The notes beneath the pieces were generated by a model, which did not search any database, was not told where the DNA came from, and saw nothing but the letters and a program-made list of their open reading frames with translations. Shown one piece after another: positions 23,326 through 32,313 of a stretch of 63,978 bases of DNA (positions are counted from its first letter, which is position 1; the number at the start of each line of letters is the position of its first letter). Both the position numbers and the translations under genes were made by a program. Location: contig JAFXSG010000051.1 of assembly GCA_017525875.1 (NCBI GenBank), positions 1-63,978 of the forward strand. Direction: 5' to 3'. Source of the stretch: Clostridia bacterium (GTDB taxonomy: Bacteria; Bacillota; Clostridia; Christensenellales; CAG-138).

Positions 23326-24120
23326 ATGAAAAGACGCGCTTTTGCCTATCCGTACATAGTATGGATGATACTGTTCATCGCGGTGCCGATGCTGTTCATC
23401 TTCTACTATGCGGTGACCATCAGCGGGAAGCTCGACCTCAGCGTGTTCTGGGATACGCTGAAGAATCCCGTCAACTGGAAGCTGCTGCTCGACAGCATAG
23501 TAATGTCGCTCAAGACCACGGGGATCTGCCTGCTGCTCGGCTATCCGATAGCCTACATCCTCTCAAACATGAAGAAGTCGGTCGCCGGCTTCATCTCCGT
23601 CCTGTTCTTCGTCCCGATGTGGATGAACTTCGTGCTCCGCACCTATGCCTGGCAGGCGATCCTCAACTATGTGCTCCCGAGCATTTTCGGCTCCAAGGGG
23701 ACGTTTACTGGCACCGAGTGGGCGGTCCTGCTGGTGCTGGTGTACGACTACCTGCCGTTTATGGTGCTGCCCCTTTACAACACGCTTTCCAAGCTCGACA
23801 AGTCCCTGCTGGAAGCATCCCGCGACCTTGGCGCAAACGGGGTCCAGACCTTCGGCCGGGTCATCCTCCCGCTCTCGGTCCCGGGCATCGTTTCGGGCAT
23901 CACGATGGTATTCATCCCCGCGATAACGGCGTTCACCGTTCCCGTCATGATCGGCAACGGCAACCCCGATTTCTTCCTGTACGGCAATATTATCGAGATC
24001 GCGTTCAAGCAGCCGACGCCGAACTACGCCGGAGGCAGTACGCTGTCCATAATTCTTCTCATAAGCGTGTTCGTATCCTCGCTGATCATGAACCGCTTCG
24101 ACAAGGAACAGATCCAGTGA
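23326..24120 (+). CDS. potB: spermidine/putrescine ABC transporter permease PotB
   Basis: A 264-residue inner-membrane permease with six predicted helices, beginning with the hydrophobic YPYIVWMILFIAVPMLFIFY. The cytoplasmic EAA loop reads LLEASRDLGANGVQTFGRVILPLSVPGI, which contacts PotA. Length and topology are typical. It starts 4 bases after the potA stop and ends 10 bases before potC, in the usual A-B-C-D order. Confidence 0.95.
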   Translation: MKRRAFAYPYIVWMILFIAVPMLFIFYYAVTISGKLDLSVFWDTLKNPVNWKLLLDSIVMSLKTTGICLLLGYPIAYILSNMKKSVAGFISVLFFVPMWMNFVLRTYAWQAILNYVLPSIFGSKGTFTGTEWAVLLVLVYDYLPFMVLPLYNTLSKLDKSLLEASRDLGANGVQTFGRVILPLSVPGIVSGITMVFIPAITAFTVPVMIGNGNPDFFLYGNIIEIAFKQPTPNYAGGSTLSIILLISVFVSSLIMNRFDKEQIQ

Positions 24121-24130
24121 GGAGGACGGC

Positions 24131-24997
24131 ATGAAAAAAGCGACAAAATCTTTGAAATACGTCTATCTCGCGCTGATGCTGTTTTTCCTGTATCTGCCGA
24201 TCCTCTACCTGATCGTGTTCTCGTTCAACGATTTCTACAATCCGAGCAAGCACAAGGACGTATTCATCAATCTTTCGAAATGGAACGGGTTCACGCTCAA
24301 TAACTACGGCACGCTGTTCAAGGGCGCGGCAGGAGAAGCGCTGCTGCTGACCCTCGAGATCGCCGGCATCTCGAGCGTAGTTGCGACCGTTCTCGGAACA
24401 GCGGCCGCGATCGGCATCAATTCGATGCGTAAGCGCACCCGCACGGCGATCCTCAACGTTTCCCAGCTCCCGATGGTCAATCCGGACCTTGTGACCGGCA
24501 TCACGTTCATGATGCTGTTCGCGTTCATCAACTCGATACTGATCAAAATGGGCCTCGACCAGATCGGCGACTTTATCAAGCTGCTGATAGCCCATATCTC
24601 ATTCAGCGTTCCGTACGTCATCTTCTCGGTGCTGCCGAGGCTCAAGCAAAGCTCTGACATGCTCTACGAGGCGGCGATGGACCTCGGCTGCTCTCCTATG
24701 CAGGCGCTGCTCAAGGTCGTAATACCCGATATCATGCCCGGCATCGCCTCCGGCTTCGTCATGGCGCTCACCATGAGTCTGGACGATTTCGTCGTCAGCT
24801 GGTTCGTTGCGAACAGCCCGGTGCTGTCGGTGCATATTTACTCCTCGGCGAGGATGGGCGTTAACCCGGCTCTTGCCACCGTAATATTCATACCTCTCGT
24901 GACGCTGCTGCTGATCGTGAACCTCAGAAGGATCGCAAGGGAGCGTGAATACGAGATCCAGAACAAAAAAGTCAAGCTAAAGGACAAAGCTCAATAA
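24131..24997 (+). CDS. potC: spermidine/putrescine ABC transporter permease PotC
   Basis: A 288-residue permease, partner of PotB. It has the N-terminal helix VYLALMLFFLYLPILYLIVF and the EAA loop MLYEAAMDLGCSPMQALLKVVIPDIMPGI, followed by MALTMSLDDFVVSWF, a strongly conserved PotC segment. The C-terminus is a charged tail. It overlaps no neighbour and is followed by potD after 22 bases. Confidence 0.95.
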   Translation: MKKATKSLKYVYLALMLFFLYLPILYLIVFSFNDFYNPSKHKDVFINLSKWNGFTLNNYGTLFKGAAGEALLLTLEIAGISSVVATVLGTAAAIGINSMRKRTRTAILNVSQLPMVNPDLVTGITFMMLFAFINSILIKMGLDQIGDFIKLLIAHISFSVPYVIFSVLPRLKQSSDMLYEAAMDLGCSPMQALLKVVIPDIMPGIASGFVMALTMSLDDFVVSWFVANSPVLSVHIYSSARMGVNPALATVIFIPLVTLLLIVNLRRIAREREYEIQNKKVKLKDKAQ

Positions 24998-25019
24998 ATC
25001 AACCGGAGGTTAACAAAAA

Positions 25020-26114
25020 ATGAAAAAGATTATTGCCCTCGTTCTCGCATCCGTGATGCTTCTTGCCTTTGCCGCCTGCTCCAGCCGCGAAAAGGGCGAT
25101 TACAGTTTCGCTGACGGCGATCAGTACGAAGAGATCGGCGGCGAGCTCAACATCCTCAACTGGGGCGAATACATCGACCCCGAGCTCATCACCCTGTTTG
25201 AAAACGAGACCGGCGTAAAGGTCAACTATTCCGAGCTTACCTCGAATGAAGAGATGCTGATCAAGCTTCGCTCCGCGGACTGCATTTATGATCTTTGCTT
25301 CCCGTCCGACTACATCATCGAGCAGCTGATCGCCGAGGATATGGTGCTCCCGCTCGATTACTCCAAGATCCCGAACGCAAAGAACATTTCCGAGCGCATG
25401 AAGGAGTTTACAAACGTCTTTGATCCCGGCGCGAAGTATTCGCTTCCCTATATGTGGGGCACCGTAGGCATCCTCTACAACACCACCATGGTCGATGAAG
25501 AGGTCGACAGCTGGGATATCCTCTGGGATGAGAAATACACCGGTCAGATCTGGCAGTACGATTCCGTTCGCGACGCGATCGCGGTCTCGCTGCTGAGGCT
25601 CGGCTACGACATCAACACGAGGAACGAAGCGGAGGTCGAAGAGGCCAAGGACGAACTGATCAAGCAGATCCCGCTGCTCCAGGGCAAGGGGACCGACAAT
25701 ATCCGCGACTTCATGATCAACGACAAGGCCGCGCTCGCAGTCCTCTACTCCGGCGATGCACTTTATTGCTGCGACGAGAACGAGAACCTCGCCTATGCAG
25801 TCCCGAAGGAGGGCTCCAACGTCTGGTTCGATAACGTCGTCATCCCCAAGACCGCAAAGAACGTCGAGGCGGCGCACGCCTTCATCAACTTCATCAACGA
25901 CGCGAACCTTGCGGCAAGGAACACCGAGTTCATCTACTATTCCACCCCGAATCAGGGCGCTATCGACAGGCTTGACGCCGAGCTCGTTGAGGACGAGATC
26001 TTCAACCCCTCCGACGAAGTGCTCTCCCGCTGCTCTGTATTTCACGATCTCGGCAGCTTTGCGGAGGTCTTTAACAAGGCCTGGATCGAATACAATACCA
26101 GAAGCGGCAAATAA
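25020..26114 (+). CDS. potD: spermidine/putrescine-binding lipoprotein PotD
   Basis: A 364-residue extracellular solute-binding protein tethered as a lipoprotein: signal peptide with lipobox LAFAAC (cleavage before Cys19 or so), then the class I polyamine-binding fold. LNILNWGEYIDPELITLFENE is the strongly conserved PotD N-terminus; YDLCFPSDYIIEQLI and SLPYMWGTVGILYN line the ligand site. GGAGG precedes the ATG. Last gene of the operon, ended by the terminator at 26145. Confidence 0.96.
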   Translation: MKKIIALVLASVMLLAFAACSSREKGDYSFADGDQYEEIGGELNILNWGEYIDPELITLFENETGVKVNYSELTSNEEMLIKLRSADCIYDLCFPSDYIIEQLIAEDMVLPLDYSKIPNAKNISERMKEFTNVFDPGAKYSLPYMWGTVGILYNTTMVDEEVDSWDILWDEKYTGQIWQYDSVRDAIAVSLLRLGYDINTRNEAEVEEAKDELIKQIPLLQGKGTDNIRDFMINDKAALAVLYSGDALYCCDENENLAYAVPKEGSNVWFDNVVIPKTAKNVEAAHAFINFINDANLAARNTEFIYYSTPNQGAIDRLDAELVEDEIFNPSDEVLSRCSVFHDLGSFAEVFNKAWIEYNTRSGK

Positions 26115-26144
26115 GCCTGCATGGTGAAATAACACCGGCCTGCG

Positions 26145-26177
26145 CGGGCGGGAGCGATCCCGCCCGCTTTCCTTTTC
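26145..26177 (+). terminator. rho-independent terminator of the pot operon
   Basis: GCGGGCGGGA (26145-26154), GCGA tetraloop, TCCCGCCCGC (26159-26168), then TTTCCTTTT. Confidence 0.85.
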
Positions 26178-26236
26178 CGCGTTCGCAGGGGATAATCGGA
26201 ACAAAACAGACTAAAATAAATATATTGGCAATACCC

Positions 26237-26265
26237 TTGCATAACAGGGTGAATTGTGCTAAAAT
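26237..26265 (+). promoter_or_regulatory. sigma-A promoter of asnS
   Basis: TTGCAT (26237-26242), 17 bases, TAAAAT (26260-26265), 29 bases before the ATG. There is no room for a T-box leader. Confidence 0.65.
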
Positions 26266-26294
26266 TCAAAGAAATTTAATGCGAGAGGTGCATT

Positions 26295-27677
26295 ATGATC
26301 AGATTGTTCGAACTGCATAAGGATCCGGCGGCGTACGTCGGCAGCATCGAGGTCTCCGGCTGGATAAAGACCGCAAGGCAGTCCAAGACCGTCGGCTTCA
26401 TAGAGCTTGGAGACGGCTCCGCCTTCAGGAGCGTTCAGGTCGTCTATGAAAACGACGCCATTCCGGATGAGATCCTCCGCCGGCTCGATACCGGTGCCGC
26501 GATCACCGTCAAGGGCGAGCTCGAGCTCACCCCGGAGGCGCAGCAGCCGTTCGAGATCAAAGCGAAGGAGATCGTCATCGACGGCGAATGCCCGAACGAC
26601 TATCCCCTCCAGAAAAAGCGCCATTCGCTCGAATATCTGCGCACGATCCAGCATCTCCGCCCCCGCACCAACACCTTCCAGGCGGTCTTTCGCGTCCGCA
26701 GCGTCGTTGCGCAGGCGATCCACCGCTTCTTCGATGAGCGCGGCTTCGTATACGTCCACACCCCGATCTTCACCGGCAGCGACTGCGAAGGCGCGGGCGA
26801 GATGTTCCGCGTGACCACGCTCGACATGGATAACCCGCCCAGGACCGAGGACGGCAAGGTCGATTTCTCCAAGGATTTCTTCGGCAAGAACTGCAATCTG
26901 ACCGTCAGCGGCCAGCTCCACGGCGAAGCGTTCGCGCTTGCGTTCCGCGATATCTACACCTTCGGTCCCACTTTCCGCGCGGAGAACAGCAACACCGCAA
27001 GGCACGCCGCCGAGTTCTGGCAGATCGAGCCCGAGATGGCGTTCTGCGATCTTGCCGGCTATATGGACACCGCCGAAGCGATGATCAAATACATCATCAA
27101 GACTGTGCTCGAGCGCTGTCCCGATGAGATGGCGTTCTTCAACCAGTTCATGGATAAGGGCCTTATCGAGCGTCTGAACCACGTTCTGAATTCCGAATTC
27201 GTCCGCTGCAGCTATACCAAGGCGGTGGAGCTCCTGCTCGCCTCCGGCCAGCAGTTCCAGTACCCAGTCTATTGGGGCTGCGACCTGCAGACAGAGCACG
27301 AACGCTATATCTGCGAGAAGATCTACAACTCTCCCGTATTCCTCACCGACTATCCCGCGGAGATCAAGTCCTTCTATATGCGCCTCAATGACGACGGCAA
27401 GACCGTCGCCGCGGCAGACCTGCTCGTTCCCGGCGTGGGCGAGATCATCGGCGGCAGCCAGCGTGAGGAGCGCTACGACGTCCTCCGCAAGAAGATCGAG
27501 GATCTTCACATGGATATGAGCTACTATGAGTGGTACCTCGATCTCCGCAAGTACGGCGGCGTGAAGCACGCGGGCTTCGGCCTCGGCTTCGAGAGGATCC
27601 TCATGTACCTCACCGGCGTCGCCAACATCCGCGACGTCGTCCCGTTCCCGAGGACCACGGGCAGCATGGAGTTCTGA
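26295..27677 (+). CDS. asnS: asparaginyl-tRNA synthetase
   Basis: Class II synthetase of 460 residues. It has an N-terminal OB-fold anticodon-binding domain ([20 protein letters not shown]), the class II core with motif 2 [21 protein letters not shown] and motif 3 [15 protein letters not shown], and the AsnRS-specific [12 protein letters not shown]-like region ([16 protein letters not shown]). Length and motifs distinguish it from AspRS. Single-gene transcription unit between its own promoter and a terminator. A tRNA-Asn gene lies 34 kb downstream in this window. Confidence 0.96.
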   Translation: MIRLFELHKDPAAYVGSIEVSGWIKTARQSKTVGFIELGDGSAFRSVQVVYENDAIPDEILRRLDTGAAITVKGELELTPEAQQPFEIKAKEIVIDGECPNDYPLQKKRHSLEYLRTIQHLRPRTNTFQAVFRVRSVVAQAIHRFFDERGFVYVHTPIFTGSDCEGAGEMFRVTTLDMDNPPRTEDGKVDFSKDFFGKNCNLTVSGQLHGEAFALAFRDIYTFGPTFRAENSNTARHAAEFWQIEPEMAFCDLAGYMDTAEAMIKYIIKTVLERCPDEMAFFNQFMDKGLIERLNHVLNSEFVRCSYTKAVELLLASGQQFQYPVYWGCDLQTEHERYICEKIYNSPVFLTDYPAEIKSFYMRLNDDGKTVAAADLLVPGVGEIIGGSQREERYDVLRKKIEDLHMDMSYYEWYLDLRKYGGVKHAGFGLGFERILMYLTGVANIRDVVPFPRTTGSMEF

Positions 27678-27697
27678 TCACACCAAAGCGGCTTTTG

Positions 27698-27724
27698 CCG
27701 GGCGGTCTTCCGCCCGGTTTTTCT
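27698..27724 (+). terminator. rho-independent terminator of asnS
   Basis: CCGGGCGG (27698-27705), loop TCTT, CCGCCCGG (27710-27717), then TTTTTCTTT. Confidence 0.85.
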
Positions 27725-27782
27725 TTATGCATTTTTCGGCAAGAAGGCGCGTATGCTGTTAAAAAACGGCAGGAGGCGGCAA

Positions 27783-28040
27783 ATGCCAAACCAAACCTTT
27801 TCGGAACTTCGGCATAAGGAGATAATCAACATTTGCGACGGCGCGTGCTTCGGCAGGATATCGGATCTTGAGATAGATACCTGCACGGGCATGATCTGCT
27901 CGATCATCGTACCCGGTCCCGCGAGGCTGCTCGGGCTGCTGAGAGGCTCGGAGGAGCTCGTTATCCCGTTCTGCAAGATCCATAAGATCGGGGACGACGT
28001 CATCCTCGTCGATATAAACAACGCTGCAAGGTCGGACTGA
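27783..28040 (+). CDS. YlmC/YmxH-family PRC-barrel sporulation protein
   Basis: An 85-residue single-domain protein of the YlmC/YmxH family. Diagnostic segments are FSELRHKEIINICDGACFGRISDLEID and the C-terminal IPFCKIHKIGDDVILVDIN. YlmC and YmxH are small Bacillus/Clostridium proteins; YmxH is linked to sporulation, but their exact role is unknown. Start chosen at 27783, with AGGAGG 6 bases upstream, rather than the ATG at 27753. It is followed by nrdR with its own promoter-like TATAAT. Confidence 0.85.
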   Translation: MPNQTFSELRHKEIINICDGACFGRISDLEIDTCTGMICSIIVPGPARLLGLLRGSEELVIPFCKIHKIGDDVILVDINNAARSD

Positions 28041-28137
28041 CGCATAAATAGTTCTGGCGTTTCGCCGCAAGATGTGGTATAATACTACAAATGCATCGGC
28101 AAGATTTAGTTTGCCCGCAAGCAGGAGGTACTTCCAG

Positions 28138-28626
28138 ATGAAATGCAGATATTGTTCGTGCCTTGAGAGCCGCGTTGTGGATTCCCGTCCCACAGAGGAC
28201 GGCACAGCGATCCGCCGCCGCCGCGAGTGCGCGAACTGCGGCAGGCGCTTCACGACCTATGAAAAGATCGAGGAGATCCCCATCCTCGTCGTCAAGCGCG
28301 ACGGCTCAAGGGAGCCGTTCAACAGCGAGAAGATCCTGGCCGGCGTTCGCAAGGCCTGCGAAAAGCGCCCCGTATCCTCGCTCGCGCAGGATCAGCTCGT
28401 GGACGACGTGACGAGGGAGATCTTCAATTCCCTGGAGCAGGAAGTCACCACGATCAAGATCGGTGAAATGGTCATGCAGCATCTGCGCGATCTCGACGAG
28501 GTCGCATACGTCCGCTTTGCCTCCGTCTATCGCCAGTTCAAGGATATAAATACCTTCATGCAGGAGCTCAAAGCTCTTCTCGGCGAAAACGAAGCGAAAG
28601 CCGACAGACCCGCGCCTAAGGACTGA
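28138..28626 (+). CDS. nrdR: transcriptional repressor NrdR
   Basis: Zinc-ribbon/ATP-cone repressor of ribonucleotide reductase genes. The 162-residue protein opens with [20 protein letters not shown] and [16 protein letters not shown] (four-cysteine zinc ribbon with the basic DNA-binding patch RRRREC), followed by the ATP-cone domain ([20 protein letters not shown]). Length is typical. AGGAGG is 9 bases before the ATG, and TATAAT at 28078-28083 may be its -10 element. Its targets would be NrdR boxes near nrd genes, which are not in this window. Confidence 0.97.
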   Translation: MKCRYCSCLESRVVDSRPTEDGTAIRRRRECANCGRRFTTYEKIEEIPILVVKRDGSREPFNSEKILAGVRKACEKRPVSSLAQDQLVDDVTREIFNSLEQEVTTIKIGEMVMQHLRDLDEVAYVRFASVYRQFKDINTFMQELKALLGENEAKADRPAPKD

Positions 28627-28630
28627 ACCA

Positions 28631-29476
28631 ATGCAGAACTTCAGCGAGATAAGCCGGTCCGTCAACAGGAGCTGCCGAATCATCGAAAGCGCCGGCGTGC
28701 GGATCGCGGCAGCGGATGATCTCAGCGCCATGCCAGGCATCGAGCACGGTTTTTCCACGCGCATCGGCGGGATCAGTCCCGCACCGTTCGATTCACTGAA
28801 CATGAGCCTCACCAGGGCGGACGCCAAGGAAAACGTAAAACGCAATTACCGCATCTTCGCGGATGCGTTCGGGATCGACTTCGGTTCGCTCGTGCTCGTG
28901 AACCATGAACACGCATCAAACGTCGTCCGTGTGGACCGGCGCGACTTCGGCAGGGGACTCACGCGTGAAGCGCTGCCCTTTTGCGACGGCATCATAACGA
29001 ACGATCCCACCGTGACGCTCGTCACGCTCCATGCCGATTGCTCCTGCGTCTATCTTTACGATGCGGAGCACTCCGCGATCGGCCTTGCGCACGCGGGCTG
29101 GAAAGGCACTTTCAAACGCGTCGGCCAGCGCATGACGGAAAAGATGGCGGAGGAGTTCGGCACGGATCCCGCAAAGCTCGCAGCCGCGATCGGCCCCTGC
29201 ATCTGTAAAAACTGCTTTGAGGTCGACGAAAGCATCGGCCGTGATTTCGCGGCTGAATTCGATTATGAGGGCATTTCAAAACCCGGCAGACCGGGCAAAG
29301 CCTACGTCGATATCGAAGCAGCGCTGATCATCCAGCTTCTCGATGCAGGCATACCGCCCCAAAGCATCTGCTCGATGGGGCTCTGCACCTTTGAGCGCAG
29401 GGACCTGTTCTTCTCCTACCGCAGGGACGGGGCGGGGACCGGCGCAATGATAGGCTTCCTTCGCATGAAAAACTGA
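28631..29476 (+). CDS. pgeF: purine nucleoside phosphorylase / peptidoglycan editing factor (YfiH/PgeF)
   Basis: A 281-residue laccase-domain protein. The family is a multi-copper-oxidase-unrelated fold with a Zn site; homologues act as adenosine/inosine phosphorylases and limit misincorporation into peptidoglycan. The signature blocks are present: CDGIITNDPTVTLVTLHADC, IGLAHAGWKGTFKR and IGPCICKNCFEVDE, giving the His/Cys/His zinc ligands. The N-terminus has an extra 30 residues before GIEHGFSTRIGG. It starts 4 bases after nrdR and is probably co-transcribed. Confidence 0.93.
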   Translation: MQNFSEISRSVNRSCRIIESAGVRIAAADDLSAMPGIEHGFSTRIGGISPAPFDSLNMSLTRADAKENVKRNYRIFADAFGIDFGSLVLVNHEHASNVVRVDRRDFGRGLTREALPFCDGIITNDPTVTLVTLHADCSCVYLYDAEHSAIGLAHAGWKGTFKRVGQRMTEKMAEEFGTDPAKLAAAIGPCICKNCFEVDESIGRDFAAEFDYEGISKPGRPGKAYVDIEAALIIQLLDAGIPPQSICSMGLCTFERRDLFFSYRRDGAGTGAMIGFLRMKN

Positions 29477-29558
29477 TTTCTTTCTGATATAACCGTTTGT
29501 TTTTCTCCGTTTTGTTCAGAATAGTCTATGGGACTTTTCTGATGAAACGGAGTTTTTT

Positions 29559-30134
29559 ATGCCTTTATCCACAATGGCGGCGATCATGCTGCTGATCGCG
29601 CTCGCAAGCGGGCTGCTCGATCGTTCGCTCCAAAACCCGCATATTGGCCGCTTTCAAGTGTTTGCTTTCATCGTTCTTGCCGCGCTGCTTCGCATCGCGA
29701 CCGTATCGTTTTCCCCGGAATACGAGGTCAACGCAGGCTGTGTTTTCACCGCCTGCGTGCTTTTCGCGGCAGCAGCAGCTGCAAACGGCAAAAACTGCCT
29801 CAAGGCCGTCGCCGCAGCCGCCGTTTGCGCTTTGCCTGCGGCAGCGCTCGAACTGATTTTGGATCAGGACGCCGCAGCGGTGCTTGCCGCGCTCGTCCCG
29901 CTTGCGGCTGCGCCGATACTCAGCTCCCGGCCAACGCTCCTGCTCGCCTCCGCGCTGACGCCGGTTTTCGCCGCAGCCTTCATGATGCTGTTCGGCCTTG
30001 CTTCTGATGGGTACGGCACCTTCGAACTCACCGGCAGGATGCTGGATCTGCAATGGCTCGGCATACTGTTCGTATCCCTGCTTCCAGAGCTGTTAAGCAC
30101 GATCAAATCTCGTCGGGTCAAGTCCGAACTCTGA
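29559..30134 (+). CDS. hypothetical membrane protein upstream of spoIIIAA
   Basis: A 191-residue, very Ala/Leu-rich protein with about six predicted membrane helices (for example MAAIMLLIALASGLL and FQVFAFIVLAALLRIATV) and a short basic C-terminus (IKSRRVKSEL). I do not recognise a family. It has ACGGAG before the ATG and stops 90 bases upstream of the spoIIIAA start, in the same orientation, so it may be the first gene of the spoIIIA operon or a separate sporulation gene. Function unknown. Confidence 0.65.
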   Translation: MPLSTMAAIMLLIALASGLLDRSLQNPHIGRFQVFAFIVLAALLRIATVSFSPEYEVNAGCVFTACVLFAAAAAANGKNCLKAVAAAAVCALPAAALELILDQDAAAVLAALVPLAAAPILSSRPTLLLASALTPVFAAAFMMLFGLASDGYGTFELTGRMLDLQWLGILFVSLLPELLSTIKSRRVKSEL

Positions 30135-30223
30135 TCCTTCAACCGTCAAATCTTGCGCTCCTCCCGCGTGATATCGCGCGGGAAAAGTTCATATTTTCAT
30201 ACAGAAAAGCGGAGGATGCGCAA

Positions 30224-31210
30224 ATGGAGTTTATCTCAACGCTGAAACAAAATACGGAAAAGAGTCGTTTCCGGGCGGAACGCGGCTGCGGTGAAACCGC
30301 AAAAGCGGCGATCCTCCGCGCTGCCCCAAAGCGTTTCGCGGAGCAGATCGGCCGGCTGCTGAACGTATCGGACAGCAGTATCACGGAACGGGTGGAAGAA
30401 TTGCGCTTTCGCGTAGGCCGACACGTCCAGATCGTTCGCGCCTGCGGGGAACTGCTGCTCGAAACTGAGCCGGTCTTCACCTCCGATGAAGCTGCCGCCA
30501 TGCTCGCGGAGCTCTGCGATCATTCGGTCTACGCCCATGAGCGGGAGCTGGCAAACGGCTTTATAACGCTCCGGGGAGGCGTGCGCGTCGGGCTTTCGGG
30601 CAAGCCCGTCGTTGAAAACGGCAGACCGATCCGCTTTACGTCGGTCTCGGGCTTCAATTTCCGCATCCCACGGCAGATGATCGGCTGCGCGGAACCGTTC
30701 ATGCACCTTTTTACGGACGGCAAAGCTCCCGTTTCCGCTGTGATCGCCGCGCCGCCGGGGGAAGGGAAGACCACCTTCCTTCGCGACTGCGCGCGCTGCT
30801 TTTCAAACGGCATTGGCGTTTCACGCCCTTTCCTCACCGCCGTTTCGGACGAGCGAAACGAGCTGTCCGCTTCGCGGGACGGCGTGCCGACCCTCGATCT
30901 CGGTATGAGGACGGACGTAATCGCCTGCGTCCCGAAGGCCGCCGCTGTCCCGATGCTCGTGCGCAACATGGCGCCGGAGGTGCTGATCACGGACGAACTG
31001 CTCGGAGACGAGGATATGTCCGCTTTCTTGCGGGCGAGCGCTTGCGGCGTCGCCGTGTTTGCGAGCATCCATGCGGGCAGCGAAGCAGACCTTCTCGGGA
31101 AGCATTGGCTGTATAACGGATCCGGCTCGTTCAAAGTATTTATGCTTAAGCGCAGTCTCGACCGCTTTATACTGAGCGAAACCGAGCTCGCCCGCAAAAA
31201 GCCGTGCTGA
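30224..31210 (+). CDS. spoIIIAA: stage III sporulation protein AA (ATPase)
   Basis: Secretion-type ATPase of the SpoIIIA-SpoIIQ channel between mother cell and forespore, acting in the mother cell. The 328-residue product shows ERVEELRFRVGRHVQIV and FITLRGGVRVGLSGK, both conserved in SpoIIIAA, the P-loop PPGEGKTTFLRDCAR, and the Walker B-like VLITDELLGDEDM. I used the ATG at 30224, with GGAGG 8 bases upstream; the frame is open further upstream but without similarity. Its stop overlaps the GTG start of spoIIIAB. Confidence 0.93.
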   Translation: MEFISTLKQNTEKSRFRAERGCGETAKAAILRAAPKRFAEQIGRLLNVSDSSITERVEELRFRVGRHVQIVRACGELLLETEPVFTSDEAAAMLAELCDHSVYAHERELANGFITLRGGVRVGLSGKPVVENGRPIRFTSVSGFNFRIPRQMIGCAEPFMHLFTDGKAPVSAVIAAPPGEGKTTFLRDCARCFSNGIGVSRPFLTAVSDERNELSASRDGVPTLDLGMRTDVIACVPKAAAVPMLVRNMAPEVLITDELLGDEDMSAFLRASACGVAVFASIHAGSEADLLGKHWLYNGSGSFKVFMLKRSLDRFILSETELARKKPC

Positions 31211-31698
31211 GGCTGCTTGCCGCCGCTGCGGTGTTCGCGCTCTGCGCGCTTTTCGGGGCTGTCCGCGCAGAAAGCATTCGTCTCAGACTGCGCCTTTTTG
31301 ACGAACTCGAACGGGACCTTGCCTCCATTGAGACGAGCCTTAAACTCGAGCATGCAGATGCTTCCGCCGTGATGGGGAGCCTTGCCGGTCACGGCTGCAG
31401 AAAAGAACTGTGGAGCGCAATGGCGGAAGAAATGTCCGCCGGCAGTTCCTTTTCGCTTGCGTGGGAACATAATCGAACCATGCTCACGCTCGATCAGGCG
31501 TCGCTCGCGCCGCTGGACGCCTTCGCGGAAAGCTTCGGAAACGGCGATATCGAGACCGAGCTCACCCGAACTGCGCTCGCCCGCGCCCGGTTCCATGAGA
31601 TCGCAGCGCGGGGAAGGGAACTTCTCGAGGGAAAATATCGCGCGTATCGTGCCGTCGGCGCTCTTATCGGCGCGGCGGCCGCGCTGCTCGTGCTTTGA
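31204..31698 (+). CDS. spoIIIAB: stage III sporulation protein AB
   Basis: Membrane component of the SpoIIIA channel, related to type II secretion GspF. The 164-residue protein has an N-terminal helix (LRLLAAAAVFALCALFGA), a helical cytoplasmic domain (LRLFDELERDLASIETSL) with the typical GNGDIETELTRTALARARFHE, and a C-terminal membrane helix. The start is GTG and overlaps spoIIIAA by 7 bases. Length matches the family. Confidence 0.9.
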   Translation: MLRLLAAAAVFALCALFGAVRAESIRLRLRLFDELERDLASIETSLKLEHADASAVMGSLAGHGCRKELWSAMAEEMSAGSSFSLAWEHNRTMLTLDQASLAPLDAFAESFGNGDIETELTRTALARARFHEIAARGRELLEGKYRAYRAVGALIGAAAALLVL

Positions 31699-31705
31699 AT
31701 TATTC

Positions 31706-31915
31706 ATGGAGAAAACAGATGGGGTAGATATCGTTTTCAAAATCGCCGGGATCGGGATACTCGTAGCAGTCGCGTGTCAGCTGCTGAAGCAGACGGGCCG
31801 GGACGATATCGCGATGCTGACTGCCGTTGCAGGGCTCGTGATAGTGCTGTCAATGGTGATAGGGCTGATCGCCTCGCTGTTCAGCAGCGTCAAAAGCGTT
31901 TTTGAGTTGTATTAG
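31706..31915 (+). CDS. spoIIIAC: stage III sporulation protein AC
   Basis: A 69-residue membrane protein with two helices (IVFKIAGIGILVAVACQLL and AMLTAVAGLVIVLSMVIG), joined by the conserved KQTGRDDIA loop. Members are usually 65-70 residues. The ATG at 31706 is 8 bases after the spoIIIAB stop; the same frame is open further upstream but only as a shadow of spoIIIAB. Confidence 0.9.
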   Translation: MEKTDGVDIVFKIAGIGILVAVACQLLKQTGRDDIAMLTAVAGLVIVLSMVIGLIASLFSSVKSVFELY

Positions 31916-31917
31916 CG

Positions 31918-32313
31918 ATGGAGCTTTACAGGCTGATCGGCTTCGCGCTGGCTTCCGCGGTGCTGAGCTTTACCGTTCGCCGTTTCAACGAGCAGGCGGG
32001 GCTGAGCCTCGCGACAGCGGCAGCTGTTTTTATAATGCTCTCACTGCTCGCGGCTGTCACCGGCTTTCTGGATGACGTCAAAGCGATCGTCAGCCTCGGC
32101 GGGATACGGACGGATATGCTGGCTGCCGCGATAAAAGCCGTCGGCATTGCCTACACTGCACAGCTTGCTTCATCGATCTGCCGCGACCTCGGCGAATCGT
32201 CGCTCGCCATAAGCTCCGAGCTTGTCGGCCGCATACTGCTCGCATTGCTTGCGCTTCCGCTGATACGCTCTTTGGCGGAACTGCTGATTAAACTCATAGA
32301 TCAAGTGCTGTGA
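31918..32313 (+). CDS. spoIIIAD: stage III sporulation protein AD
   Basis: A 131-residue polytopic protein of the SpoIIIA complex. It has the characteristic sequence IKAVGIAYTAQLASSICRDLGESSLA between hydrophobic segments, and ends with LIRSLAELLIKLIDQVL. The start lies 2 bases after the spoIIIAC stop and its end overlaps the GTG of spoIIIAE by 4 bases, so the cluster is tightly coupled. Confidence 0.9.
   Translation: MELYRLIGFALASAVLSFTVRRFNEQAGLSLATAAAVFIMLSLLAAVTGFLDDVKAIVSLGGIRTDMLAAAIKAVGIAYTAQLASSICRDLGESSLAISSELVGRILLALLALPLIRSLAELLIKLIDQVL

Noticed and set aside
26115-26294. T-box or riboswitch leader before asnS
   Set aside because: Only a terminator for potD and a promoter 29 bases before the ATG fit in this space.
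26259-27569. 436-residue minus-strand frame opposite asnS
   Set aside because: Same cause: the reverse of a high-GC synthetase gene.
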